From: Candidatus Poribacteria bacterium
GTDB taxonomy: Bacteria; Poribacteria; WGA-4E; WGA-3G
NCBI GenBank assembly: GCA_012270795.1
Contig: JAAXHO010000206.1
Span: 124,001 to 188,000 of the forward strand
Direction of reading: 5' to 3'
Length of the DNA stretch: 64,000 nucleotides
Part shown: positions 9,365 to 18,453 of the stretch, one piece after another
Numbering within the stretch: the first letter of the stretch is position 1
How the letters are laid out: each line of letters opens with the position of its first letter
Made by a program: the position numbers and the translations under genes
Notes under the pieces: model-generated
What the model was told of the DNA's origin: nothing
The model's input: the letters and a program-made list of their open reading frames with translations, nothing else
The model's database searches: none

Positions 9365-10132
9365 ATGCTTATATTTTACTTATTTATTGCAACTGTAACA
9401 GTATTGCTTGGTGCAATAATTGCTATTTATTATAGCAAAAAACAGAATGAATTCCGAATTATTTTTGGTTTCACTGCTGGAATTGTGCTGGGATTTGTTT
9501 TGTTATTGATATTCCATCATGCATTGAAAGAATGGCACCCGATCAAGGTTGACTATTTCATTATTTTATTAGTGTGGTGCGGGTTTCTGCTGATATGGTT
9601 GCTGGAACATATCACACATTGGGCCCAGGAACGTTTTGGAAATCGTGAAGAAACTGGGAAGCGTATCATTTGGGGCGTACACATTAGTCTTATAGGGTTA
9701 TCAATTCATGCAATTGTTGATGGCTTTACTCTCAGCGTTGCAGCAAAAGACCAAGAAGATGGTATTATACTTGTACTTGGGGTATTGTTACACCGTTTAC
9801 CAGTGGCAACAGTAATCACAGCAGCATTAAGAACAAGATACGGGATTTCACAATCATTGATGCAACTATCACCGCTTATGATAGCACCTATTATAGGTGC
9901 TGTGCTGGGTGAACGTTTACAACAAGGGATGTTTATAGAGTTTACAGACTATCTTACCGCTTTCGCTGCAGGGACATTAATACATGTTGTGATGGATGGA
10001 CTGCGGGGAGGGTGTATCCCATCAGATGACAAGATGAGTAACACGACTAAAATATCATTTGTTATTGGACTGATTCTAACATTATGCACACTGTTTTTTA
10101 TTCCTGGGTTAGGGCATGAACATGCACACTAA
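9365..10132 (+). CDS. ZIP-family-like metal cation transporter (inner membrane)
   Basis: A membrane protein of about 255 residues with about eight hydrophobic segments. It carries the paired ZIP metal-site motifs in consecutive helices: HAIVDGFTLSVAA (HxxxDG) and LLHRLPVATVI (HxxP). The histidine-containing C-terminus GLGHEHAH would suit metal binding. ZIP proteins move zinc, iron or manganese into the cytoplasm; the substrate here is unknown. The ATG at 9365 is preferred; an in-frame TTG at 9347 is possible, and neither has a convincing ribosome binding site. Divergent arrangement with a TonB receptor would suit joint metal or metallophore uptake, but that is inference. Confidence 0.75.
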   Translation: MLIFYLFIATVTVLLGAIIAIYYSKKQNEFRIIFGFTAGIVLGFVLLLIFHHALKEWHPIKVDYFIILLVWCGFLLIWLLEHITHWAQERFGNREETGKRIIWGVHISLIGLSIHAIVDGFTLSVAAKDQEDGIILVLGVLLHRLPVATVITAALRTRYGISQSLMQLSPLMIAPIIGAVLGERLQQGMFIEFTDYLTAFAAGTLIHVVMDGLRGGCIPSDDKMSNTTKISFVIGLILTLCTLFFIPGLGHEHAH

Positions 10133-10365
10133 TGTGAGTTGCTACGGATAAGATTTTAGACATGCAGACACTGCTTTTATAATGAAATTCAAATCCCTGT
10201 GTTTTCCGAAATACGAATTTGATCCGGATGATGACGCTGAGAAATGATACACCTTTCGTCCCGCTGTGGCTTTGTATGTAGTGTTGCGTTAGTTCTCTAT
10301 ACACCTTTCGCCCCGCTAGGGCTAAAGTCATTTCCAGTCCCACTCCAAGTCCCATAGGGGGAAAT
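10133..10365. repeat. Intergenic region with a 24-base direct repeat
   Basis: Two imperfect direct repeats, TACACCTTTCGTCCCGCT (10248-10271) and TACACCTTTCGCCCCGCT (10300-10323), each followed by a GGCT-type end, lie 52 bases apart. Otherwise no gene is seen. AGGGGG at 10354-10359 serves as ribosome binding site for the next gene. Confidence 0.5.
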
Positions 10366-12900
10366 GTGTTTAGCATGAGATTAAAAATGAAAATGAAAAG
10401 CATCACGACTCAAAAAACTGTCCAAACTATTGTGCAAATAACATTCTGTCTTTTAATATTAACTAAGCATACGGCTGCAGCGGAGATACCAATTGTTGTT
10501 TCAGGTCAACCGACTGCAACTGTGCAAATTGGTGCGAATGCGTCCCCTCAAGAAAAGTTTGCTGCATCTGAAATTCGCACCTTTATAGAAAAATTTACTG
10601 GGGTACGTCTACCTTTACACACCAACCGACAACCTACCACCACACAATCTGTGATTGTTTTAGGTACGCCTAACTCTAATCCCACAATTCGCGCACTTCA
10701 ATCTGAAGCAGGTTTGGATCTGCCGAATGAAATCGGTGATGAAGGTTACCAGATAAAATCCGTTGACCTTGGTACAGAGATTGTTATCATTGTGACAGCA
10801 CACACATCGCGTGGTGTGATATACGGTGCCTACGGGTTCATAGAGGCATGTATAACCGCATTGACAGGACTCACACTAGTCCATCCAAATATTGCAGTTA
10901 CACCTGCATCCTCTTTGCAAGTTCCCTTCATTGACGAGGCATCGCGCCCGTTTTTCCCTGTTCGTGCAGTATTAGAAATTGATGATCCCGATTGGCTTGC
11001 GAGGCAGCGTGTGAATATGAGTGGTGGGGAAGGGATCTGGACTGGAACCGGAATTGAAGATGGGTTCGGGACTGCATTCAAATACGTTGATTCACCTGCA
11101 TTTGCTGCATTTCAAGATGAACCGCGTGCCCAACGTTTGAATAGGATACAAACGCTCAAAAATCGCTTTAAGGCACTAAATGATCGGGGTATAGACGCAT
11201 ACCTATTCCTATATATTACAGGTGAACCGACAGAAGCACTAATTCAGACACGTCCAGAACTTTTGGGACCGGAGGTTTTGTATGGTGCTTCACGAAACGA
11301 AGTCTTTTATCGTCCGTTTTGTTGGACAAAGCCAGAATTTCATACATTAGCCCATCAATTGACACAGGAAATCGTTAAGACCTATCCTGCATTAGCTGGA
11401 TTTCATCTTCGGTCATGGGGATACGAAACCCGGGCATGCGATTGTGCGGAATGTGGTGATCGTTCCCCTGAAGGACAAGCAAAACTTTGGGAGGTCTACT
11501 TTACGATAATCAACGCTGCACGTGAGATACGACCCGATTTCAAGTTTTACATATCTGGATATAACAGAAGTTGGTTGCATGATCCCGACGGTGGTTATGC
11601 GCGACAGTTGCCTAAAGGCACGATTTTCTCGCAAAAATGGGGGGCGGACGGTGAACCTGTGGTAGATCCCAATATCTCTATTCCGCAGATGAATGCACTC
11701 AGAGAAATGGGACACCGATACATTGTGCTTTCTCATGACGTTGAGGAAGTGATGCCGTTCTGGATGATTGAGAGTGATCTGTTCGTACAAGGTGTGAGAC
11801 AACTTGCAACCTCAAATGATGTTTTTGGGTTAAATGGGTTTACTGTGCAAGGTGCTGCGGAAGGTTTGGGATACCTTGACAGAATCGTTAGTGCTCGTAT
11901 GAATTGGGATATTCAGACAGACTATTTACAACTCATGCAGAATGAATTAGTCACACGCTATGGGAACAAGGAAGCAGGCGAGTTGATGCTGAATGCCCTA
12001 CGTGTCAATGGTAACACATTGGCAAGCTATTTTTCTGATTACGCAAGTTCTATATCTATCGGCGGAAGCTACGGCACCGGTTCCGCTGGTTTAGCTACAA
12101 GGTTTTGGAATCTGATTGGTCCGAGTGCAATAGAAAATACTTTGGCAATACCGGAATTGAAAACAGCACAGGTTGCTGTGGGACGATTCACTGCACTGCT
12201 GGCACCGCAGCAACGCGCAGCGAATGAGATGTGGTTAGCACGGGAACTCGCTGAACCTGTTGATGTTGAAGCAGCACAGAACTTAAATGATGCGGTGCAT
12301 TTGATGAATCTGTGGATGCTACTGTTTCAAAGTCGTGAGAAATTGGTTGAAGCGGTTGCACTCGGCTATGAAGCCAACAAAGGTAATGCTGTTAATGCTA
12401 AACTTACCAGTGCTGCTGAGTTTTCAAGGTCAATGCAGCCAATAATAACTGAATTCGAGGAATTTGGCCCTTTATTTGGATATTCACACCAGACAAACGA
12501 AGTAGAATTGGTCAATACACTCAAAGCAGAGGTGGCATTATTATCCAGTTATGACTATAGATTACTGCTGAAACATGACGAAGGGTTTACACCAGAAGAA
12601 ACCGATTTTCGTATCAGTCAAGTCTATAACTTTCCGAATCCACTCAAGCGGAAAACGACCTTTACCTATCAGCTCTCACTTGATGCTGATGAGGTGAAAA
12701 TTACGATTTATACAGTCTCAGGCAGACGAATTCATGAATTAAAGAATATTTCTGCTAAAGAAGGATACAACGAGGCGGCATGGGATGCGGAAGATGCTGA
12801 AGGTGTACCACTTGCCAACGGTGTATATTTCTATAAAATACGCGCTGATCTTGGCGATGAAAAAAGTGAAAGTATCCACAAATTAGCAATTATAAGATAG
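10366..12900 (+). CDS. Secreted glycoside hydrolase-like protein (alpha-glucuronidase-type N-domain) with FlgD-like C-terminal domain
   Basis: An 844-residue exported protein. The signal peptide ends near HTAAA (residue ~38). Residues ~40-160 resemble the N-terminal domain found before GH67/GH115/GH20-type barrels (EKFAASEIRTFIEKFTGVRL, VIVLGTPNSNP, EGYQIKSVD). The middle part looks like a TIM barrel (DRGIDAYLFLYI, LAGFHLRSWGYETR, FKFYISGYNRSW) with a CDCAECGD cysteine cluster. The last ~85 residues (YNFPNPLKRKTTFTYQL to LANGVYFYKI) are a FlgD-like/secretion-associated Ig domain. It probably acts on glucuronate- or hexosamine-containing polysaccharide outside the cell, but the catalytic residues cannot be assigned. 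A GTG start at 10366 was chosen from the AGGGGG spacing; an ATG at 10375 is the alternative. Confidence 0.7.
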   Translation: MFSMRLKMKMKSITTQKTVQTIVQITFCLLILTKHTAAAEIPIVVSGQPTATVQIGANASPQEKFAASEIRTFIEKFTGVRLPLHTNRQPTTTQSVIVLGTPNSNPTIRALQSEAGLDLPNEIGDEGYQIKSVDLGTEIVIIVTAHTSRGVIYGAYGFIEACITALTGLTLVHPNIAVTPASSLQVPFIDEASRPFFPVRAVLEIDDPDWLARQRVNMSGGEGIWTGTGIEDGFGTAFKYVDSPAFAAFQDEPRAQRLNRIQTLKNRFKALNDRGIDAYLFLYITGEPTEALIQTRPELLGPEVLYGASRNEVFYRPFCWTKPEFHTLAHQLTQEIVKTYPALAGFHLRSWGYETRACDCAECGDRSPEGQAKLWEVYFTIINAAREIRPDFKFYISGYNRSWLHDPDGGYARQLPKGTIFSQKWGADGEPVVDPNISIPQMNALREMGHRYIVLSHDVEEVMPFWMIESDLFVQGVRQLATSNDVFGLNGFTVQGAAEGLGYLDRIVSARMNWDIQTDYLQLMQNELVTRYGNKEAGELMLNALRVNGNTLASYFSDYASSISIGGSYGTGSAGLATRFWNLIGPSAIENTLAIPELKTAQVAVGRFTALLAPQQRAANEMWLARELAEPVDVEAAQNLNDAVHLMNLWMLLFQSREKLVEAVALGYEANKGNAVNAKLTSAAEFSRSMQPIITEFEEFGPLFGYSHQTNEVELVNTLKAEVALLSSYDYRLLLKHDEGFTPEETDFRISQVYNFPNPLKRKTTFTYQLSLDADEVKITIYTVSGRRIHELKNISAKEGYNEAAWDAEDAEGVPLANGVYFYKIRADLGDEKSESIHKLAIIR

Positions 12901-12917
12901 ATTTTCTTCACATCAAG

Positions 12918-14033
12918 TTAGAATTTTAACACCTTACTTGCTTTTAAACCGCTACCGGTCAGAATTGAAACGGTTATATCGTTTTTGCTGATTATTCCCT
13001 GCTCTTGAAACTTTTCATACCCTTTAATAACAACTGCAGAGGTCGGTTCAACATAAATTCCTTTTTCAGTTAATGTTGTCAATCCATACTTAATATCTTC
13101 ATCACTAACAGTAGTAAAAGCACCGTTGGTATCACGGATTGCATCTAAGATCATCTTCCCTCGGATAGGGAGTTCAGCAGTGATACCTTCTGCAAGGGTT
13201 TTTCCTGCCTGATGCATTCTTGTGATTGTGTCTGTTTTGTTGATATAGGTGCGGTATATCGGACAACAGGTTTCAGGTTGAACACCCAGCAAACGTGGAA
13301 CACTGTCAATAATACCGGCATCACACATTTCCCGAAAACCAATATATAAGCCAAGGTAGATACTTCCAAATCCTACAGGACATATAATATGTGATGGTAC
13401 ATTTCCATGAAATTGATCTACGATTTCATAGGCAATTGTTTTTGTCCCTTCTAAGAAAACAGGATGCCAGTTATGGGAGGCATAACAGGTGTTTTCTGCT
13501 GTTTGTTTCACTGCTTCTGTTGTTGCCATTCGGTTTCCGGGTATCAGTTCTATTGCAGCACCGTAAGCTGCGATCTGTTTTAGTTTGCTTTCTGAAGTGG
13601 ATGCTGGACAGTAGATCGTGCAGTGGATACCTGCTCTTGCGCAGTAGGCAGCAATTGCAGCACCTGCATTCCCAGATGAGTCCTCAACAACTTCAGTGAC
13701 ACCAAGTGACTTGAGATATGTGATGAGAACAGATGCGCCACGGTCTTTGTAGGAACCGGTTGGGCAGAGGTAATCCAGTTTCACAAAGTGTTCTGAGTCG
13801 TCCGATGCGTCTAATGGAATGATAGGGGTAATGCCTTCTCCAAGTGTTACTATTTCTGTGTCTGGGGTAATCAGCAATGTATTACGGTAACGCCAAAGTG
13901 AGGTTGTGGAAGTATCCCATTTTTTTGGATATGAGGTGTTTTTTTGTAAGGTTAATGGGAAACCACAATCGCATTTGTACCGTAATGGTGTGACCTTGTA
14001 GGTGATGCTACATTGATTGCACTTGAATTGCAT
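12918..14033 (-). CDS. thrC: Threonine synthase-family PLP enzyme
   Basis: A 371-residue fold-type II PLP enzyme. An N-terminal zinc ribbon (Cys 5, 8, 21, 23) precedes the catalytic domain, as in many archaeal-type threonine synthases. The Schiff-base lysine is in TGSYKDRGA. The substrate loop EDSSGNAGAAIAAY and the PLP phosphate loop GFGSIYLG are intact, and a C-terminal SILTGSGLK is present. The usual reaction is O-phosphohomoserine to threonine. Its start lies two bases after the stop of the Ldh-family dehydrogenase gene, so the pair is an operon. That partnership is unusual for threonine synthesis and leaves room for another beta-replacement or elimination substrate. The family call is firm; the exact reaction is less sure. 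Confidence 0.8.
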   Translation of the reverse strand: MQFKCNQCSITYKVTPLRYKCDCGFPLTLQKNTSYPKKWDTSTTSLWRYRNTLLITPDTEIVTLGEGITPIIPLDASDDSEHFVKLDYLCPTGSYKDRGASVLITYLKSLGVTEVVEDSSGNAGAAIAAYCARAGIHCTIYCPASTSESKLKQIAAYGAAIELIPGNRMATTEAVKQTAENTCYASHNWHPVFLEGTKTIAYEIVDQFHGNVPSHIICPVGFGSIYLGLYIGFREMCDAGIIDSVPRLLGVQPETCCPIYRTYINKTDTITRMHQAGKTLAEGITAELPIRGKMILDAIRDTNGAFTTVSDEDIKYGLTTLTEKGIYVEPTSAVVIKGYEKFQEQGIISKNDITVSILTGSGLKASKVLKF

Positions 14034-14035
14034 GT

Positions 14036-15040
14036 TTATTCATCCCAAGGCAATGGAATACCGAGACGTTTGCTGACTGCCCTTGCAGATGACTGTTCCA
14101 TTTCACCGTAGCGTATACCGTTCTGACGATGCAGTTTTGTTCGTTCCTCTTCGATTGCGCCGGGTAAGAGTGCTTGATCTGTGCCTGGCATCGGTTCGTA
14201 GGTTTCACGGACATCGCGTACCAGGCGATCGACTTCTGCATGAAATAGATCAGGTGGCACGACAGATTCAATATGTATCGCGAGTACCATGCCGCCATGG
14301 CGAACACCAGACCATTTTGCGGTTTCTTCCGGTGCTGGTTCAGTGAACCCAGTTAATGCACCGCCGAGTAGGCACGCCACAGCAGTATATCCAATGCTTT
14401 TAAAGAAGGCAGCGGGAATCATTGAGAGGAGTTCATCAAATTCGGGACCGCGTTGGTAGTCTGCCATGATGCAAGTCGCTGCGTCAAGGACGACAGGAGG
14501 TTCATCACCTGATGTTATAGCAAAACATATCGGGGGGTTACCATAATAACCGAGTTGCGGTTTTTCGTCTCTATTTCCAGCGTTACCGTGGTTCTGATAC
14601 CCTTGTACAGAAAAACCGATACACCCCGCTTCATTACATATACGCGCGTAGTGTCCTGCTGAACCGTAGTGTCCGATGTAACGAACAAGTCCCATCCCGA
14701 TGCCGACCTCTTTTGCTTTGGCGATAGCATGTTCCGTTGCACGGACCATTGGAAGGTAACCGAGTGTACCATCTCCATTAAGCACAACAGCAGTTGGTGT
14801 TTCATGGATAACAGTGATATTTGGATTTGGATTGAGACTTCCGTTTTCAAAGCCGCTGCAGTAGCCGTTGACTGTACGCGTGCCGTGGCTCCGAACTCCG
14901 CGTAAGTCAGAATTCACGAGCAAACGGCTAATGAGTGCTGCGTGTTCATGGGTGAGACCTGCTTTCTCAAAGCATGTAGTGCTGAACTTAAGCAGTCGGT
15001 CTTCGTTTACACTTACAAACGCTTCTGGTGGTTTATTCAT
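14036..15040 (-). CDS. Ldh-family (malate/lactate/ureidoglycolate-type) NAD(P)-dependent dehydrogenase
   Basis: A 334-residue member of the LDH2/MDH2 oxidoreductase family, unrelated to classic Rossmann LDH. The family signatures are visible: SDLRGVRSHGT near residue 50, GMGLVRYIGHYGSAGHYA near 115, and GFTEPAPEETAKWSGVRHGG in the C-terminal half. Members oxidise 2-hydroxyacids or reduce imine substrates such as delta-1-piperideine-2-carboxylate; the substrate here is unknown. It is the upstream gene of a two-gene operon with the threonine synthase homologue, with a two-base gap. A family A inverted-repeat element lies just upstream of the start. Confidence 0.85.
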   Translation of the reverse strand: MNKPPEAFVSVNEDRLLKFSTTCFEKAGLTHEHAALISRLLVNSDLRGVRSHGTRTVNGYCSGFENGSLNPNPNITVIHETPTAVVLNGDGTLGYLPMVRATEHAIAKAKEVGIGMGLVRYIGHYGSAGHYARICNEAGCIGFSVQGYQNHGNAGNRDEKPQLGYYGNPPICFAITSGDEPPVVLDAATCIMADYQRGPEFDELLSMIPAAFFKSIGYTAVACLLGGALTGFTEPAPEETAKWSGVRHGGMVLAIHIESVVPPDLFHAEVDRLVRDVRETYEPMPGTDQALLPGAIEEERTKLHRQNGIRYGEMEQSSARAVSKRLGIPLPWDE

Positions 15041-15054
15041 GCTTTCTCCTTATA

Positions 15055-15178
15055 ACCTAAGTTGCCACCTACTTTAGAATACTCTTGTTGAAGGGTTTCT
15101 AACCCCGATTGGACAGGTTTAGGCTCAAGAAATCGGGATTAGAAACCCCTCCAAAAATAATAGGTGGCAACTTGGGTT
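15055..15178. repeat. MITE-like inverted-repeat element, family A, copy 2
   Basis: It has the same ends as the copy at 3577-3728: ACCTAAGTTGCCACCTACTT at the left, and AACCCAAGTTGCCACC read from the right. The TTTCTAACCCCGAT hairpin arms are also the same. The central spacer is shorter. It lies between the Ldh-family gene start and a solute-binding protein gene. Confidence 0.8.
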
Positions 15179-15217
15179 CCTATACTTTGTTTTGCTACCT
15201 TCTTATATGACTCTGTT

Positions 15218-16375
15218 CTAAGGATGAATTTGCTTATAGAAATGTTTTTCACCGTTTTTGATAGTGAAAATAACTGCACTTTTTGTCGGATGGCGGTTTT
15301 CGTTATAGCTGGAGATGCTTGTTGCTCCGACATAATTTTTGGTGGCAGCAAGTTCATCGCGTATCATCTCAGGGTCCAAACTTTCTGCACGTTCTATAGC
15401 TTCTATTAGCAATTTGACAGCATCGTAACTAACTGCCACCCCGCCAGTTGGTGTAAATTCATAGATAGCTTCGTAGGTTTCAACAAAAGCGCGGGCGTTC
15501 GGTTCATCCGTTTCAGGTGAAAAATGTCCACTGAAGAAACTGCCTTCTATTTCAGCATTTTCGTCGTCAAACAACAATGTGCTGTCCCATGAATCTGCTC
15601 CGAGGAAGATTGTCGGTGCCCCATCACCGTTTAGCAATGGTACTACACGTGCTTGTTGCGTAATATCAGCAATGTCTTGAACAAATCCTGCTGTGAAGAG
15701 TGCATCAGGCAGCAAGTCTGCAATTTGTGTTAATTGTTGTGTGTAATCCAGTGTTCCGCTATCAAAGAACACATGTGCGACTACGTTTCCACCAAGTGAA
15801 GTAAAGTTGGATTCAAAGAATTCAGATATACCTTCAGTATACAGGTCACCACTACGTGTGATGAGTGCAGCGTTAGAGATTCCGAGTTCATTCTTTGCGA
15901 ATTGTGCCATGACTGCACCTTGGAAACTATCGGTGAAGGAGGCCATAAACACAAAATCGCCAGCTTGTGTGACATTTGGATTTGTTGCGGTTGTGGTGAC
16001 CATTGGTATCCGATGTTTTTGTGCGATGGGACCTACGACTGCTGCATGTGAAGAACGGTTCGGTCCTATTAGCGCGACAACACCTTCTTCAAGGATCAAC
16101 GACTCCGCAAGTTGTACTGAGACATCCAATATTGCTTCATTGTTGATATGCCCGATTAATTCAACAGGCATCCCAAGCAGTCCGCCTTTTTCGTTGATTT
16201 CTGTGACAGCCATTTCTGCACCGTTCGGATAAGAAATACGTTCACCAGCAACGACGAAACCGATCTTTACAGTGGGTACAGTTTTGGCGTTATGTAGTAC
16301 TCTTTGGACGTTATCACATCCAATATTAGCAAATATCATCAGGCTTAAACATATTGAGAGTAAAGTTTTCTGCAT
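15218..16375 (-). CDS. Branched-chain amino acid-type ABC transporter substrate-binding lipoprotein (paralogue)
   Basis: A 385-residue LivK-like lipoprotein. The short signal ends in a lipobox with Cys at residue 20 (IFANIGC). The mature domain shows VKIGFVVAGERISYPNGAEM, VALIGPNRSSHAAVVGPIAQ and PMVTTTATNPNVTQAGD, which align with the paralogue at 2358-3563. The C-terminal IRDELAATKNYVGATSISSY also matches. It presumably delivers a small polar ligand to an inner-membrane ABC importer, but no permease genes are near. The gene diverges from a sulfotransferase gene, with ~210 bases of AT-rich sequence between the starts. Confidence 0.88.
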   Translation of the reverse strand: MQKTLLSICLSLMIFANIGCDNVQRVLHNAKTVPTVKIGFVVAGERISYPNGAEMAVTEINEKGGLLGMPVELIGHINNEAILDVSVQLAESLILEEGVVALIGPNRSSHAAVVGPIAQKHRIPMVTTTATNPNVTQAGDFVFMASFTDSFQGAVMAQFAKNELGISNAALITRSGDLYTEGISEFFESNFTSLGGNVVAHVFFDSGTLDYTQQLTQIADLLPDALFTAGFVQDIADITQQARVVPLLNGDGAPTIFLGADSWDSTLLFDDENAEIEGSFFSGHFSPETDEPNARAFVETYEAIYEFTPTGGVAVSYDAVKLLIEAIERAESLDPEMIRDELAATKNYVGATSISSYNENRHPTKSAVIFTIKNGEKHFYKQIHP

Positions 16376-16585
16376 ATAATGTTCCTTTAATCTAAAAAAT
16401 GACTTTTCTTTAGTTAAGAATTTTGTTAAAATAAGAGATATTTTCAGTTCACATTGTTCGATTTGTAGCAGATTTAATCATCAGCAGAGATTATATCTAT
16501 ACAAGTGAAACGAACAATTGTTATTATTCATTATTTTTTAAAAATACGCAAGGAATTTTTTGTCCATTCTTCAGTCTAAAAAAAC

Positions 16586-17311
16586 ATGGAAACCTTAATC
16601 ACAGTGATTGGTCGTGGTCATTCTGGGACTCGTGCCATTTCCCATACATTATATGCGAGTGGTGTCTATATGGGAAGTCAACTGAATCCATCGGGTGATA
16701 AAATACCGCCTCATGCAATGTATGATGCGTGTAGAGTCTTGGCAAAATATGTCAAATGGAATGGTGGATTGTCATGGGATTTTGAACCGTTGTTCACGAT
16801 GCCGATTGACCCTGCATTTGAGGACCTAATCAATACTTACTTGTCTGACGTACTGCGTGACAAATCAGAAAACAGAGGGTGGAAAATACCTGAAACAACG
16901 TTAGTTTATCCGTGGATAATTCGTATGTTTCCAGAGACCCGATTCATACATTGGATTCGTGATCCGCGAGATTGTATTCTGGGTAGTCACAAAACAGACA
17001 ATCTACGTGACTTTGGAATTGACTACCCGCAGACTGATAATATCTATGAAAGACGCGCAATTTCATGGTATTATCAATATCAGTTGATGAAAGCAACACC
17101 GAAACCCAAACATATCATTCATGTGCGTTTTGAGGATTTTGTGTTGAAACAGGAGGAAACACTTGAACGTCTTGAAGCGTTCTTGCGAATTCCGTTAGGA
17201 CAGATAGTTGTGCGTCCAGAAGCAGTTTTTCGTTGGAAACGACTTGATGAGCCTAATGAACTACCATTTGATTTTTTAAGAGAAGCAATTGCAGAAAACG
17301 GTTACGTTTGA
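16586..17311 (+). CDS. Sulfotransferase-family protein
   Basis: A 241-residue protein with the two PAPS-binding features of sulfotransferases. The 5'-phosphosulfate loop is VIGRGHSGTRAIS at residues ~7-19. The 3'-phosphate region is FIHWIRDPRDCILGSHKTD at ~127-145. The late segment HIIHVRFEDFVLKQEETLER is also typical. It would transfer sulfate from PAPS to a carbohydrate or other small acceptor in the cytoplasm. The start has no clear ribosome binding site. The downstream Gfo/Idh/MocA and HAD genes lie on the same strand with gaps of 38 and 78 bases, so the three may be co-expressed in sugar or metabolite modification. Confidence 0.75.
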   Translation: METLITVIGRGHSGTRAISHTLYASGVYMGSQLNPSGDKIPPHAMYDACRVLAKYVKWNGGLSWDFEPLFTMPIDPAFEDLINTYLSDVLRDKSENRGWKIPETTLVYPWIIRMFPETRFIHWIRDPRDCILGSHKTDNLRDFGIDYPQTDNIYERRAISWYYQYQLMKATPKPKHIIHVRFEDFVLKQEETLERLEAFLRIPLGQIVVRPEAVFRWKRLDEPNELPFDFLREAIAENGYV

Positions 17312-17349
17312 AAAAAACTTTATGAAAATCTACTGTAAGAGGAACAATT

Positions 17350-18375
17350 ATGCCAAAAAATGGAATTTACCAAGTTGGACTTGTAGGCACTGGTGGTATT
17401 GCGAATGCACATGGGAATGCGTGTCAGCAGGCACCAAGTGCCGAATTGGCTGCGATCTGTGATGTGTCCGAAGGTGCATTAAATGGTTTTGGTGAACGAT
17501 TTGGTGTGAAACCAGAAAACCGTTATCTCTCATTAGATGAGATGTTGGCATCTGAAGATTTGGATATTGCGGTCATCTGTACGTGGGGTGCGTTTCACGC
17601 AGAGGTTGGGATAAAGTTATCCGAATCACGCCAAGTGGAAGCGATTCTATGTGAGAAACCTTTTACATCAACTGCCGCTGAAGCTGAAGCATTTGTGGGT
17701 GCAGCCCAAGAGAACGGTATCCTTGTTGCTGAAGCATTTAAGTTTCGTCATCATCCGATGCACATCAAAGCCAAAGAACTTGTTGAATCTGGAGCAATCG
17801 GTGAGTTTAAGACGTTGCGTAGTACATTCTGCACTGGGGGTGGCGGTGGTGGTCCGGAGACCCGTCGTCCTGAAGCAAACTGGCGATTTAACAAAGCAAA
17901 GGGTGGTGGTAGTATCTACGATTTGGCGTGTTACAATATCCACCATGCGCGTTTTATGTTCGGTGCTGAACCGGTACGCGTATCGGGTGCGTCTCAGGCT
18001 GGCATGGAGGTGGACGATGCGTCATATCTGCTGCTGGTATTCCCGGATGAACGGACTGCTCAGATTTCTACCGGTTTTAATTGTGCTGGCGGACAATACG
18101 CTGAAATGGCTGGTTTAGGGGGTATGATGCGAATTGATAGGGCATGGAACAATGAAAACTCCGCTGTGAATATTGTTTTGCAGAACCGCGATGGACATCA
18201 AGTAATTGATTTTGAACCGTGTTTTCAGTTTGCCTTGCAGTTAGAGCACATGTGTGAATGTTTAGCAACTGGGAAACCGCACCGTATCTCACCGGAGAGT
18301 TGTGTCAATCAGATGCGTGTGATTGATGCTGCTTTTGAAGCAATGGCAACAGGGAAAACAGTTGAATTAGGTTAG
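17350..18375 (+). CDS. Gfo/Idh/MocA-family NAD(P)-dependent oxidoreductase
   Basis: A 341-residue sugar-dehydrogenase-type enzyme. The N-terminal Rossmann motif is VGLVGTGGIANAHGN (residues ~8-22). The family's conserved EKP motif is present as ILCEKPFTSTAAEAE near residue 102. The C-terminal alpha/beta domain carries GGGSIYDLACYNIHHARFM, matching the catalytic Asp/His region (GG..D...H). Members oxidise or reduce cyclic polyols and sugar derivatives; the substrate is unknown. AGAGGAACAATT precedes the ATG. It lies between a sulfotransferase and a HAD hydrolase. Confidence 0.88.
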   Translation: MPKNGIYQVGLVGTGGIANAHGNACQQAPSAELAAICDVSEGALNGFGERFGVKPENRYLSLDEMLASEDLDIAVICTWGAFHAEVGIKLSESRQVEAILCEKPFTSTAAEAEAFVGAAQENGILVAEAFKFRHHPMHIKAKELVESGAIGEFKTLRSTFCTGGGGGGPETRRPEANWRFNKAKGGGSIYDLACYNIHHARFMFGAEPVRVSGASQAGMEVDDASYLLLVFPDERTAQISTGFNCAGGQYAEMAGLGGMMRIDRAWNNENSAVNIVLQNRDGHQVIDFEPCFQFALQLEHMCECLATGKPHRISPESCVNQMRVIDAAFEAMATGKTVELG

Positions 18376-18453
18376 ATGAACTCTCCTAATTTTTTTATAT
18401 ATGTAAGAGAAATCAAAAAAATGGATTCCTTCCAATGACTCTAAGGAAATATC

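Noticed and set aside
10248-10323. Two spaced direct repeats considered as a CRISPR fragment
   Set aside because: Only two imperfect copies, no cas genes, and the repeat is of a kind scattered singly between genes.
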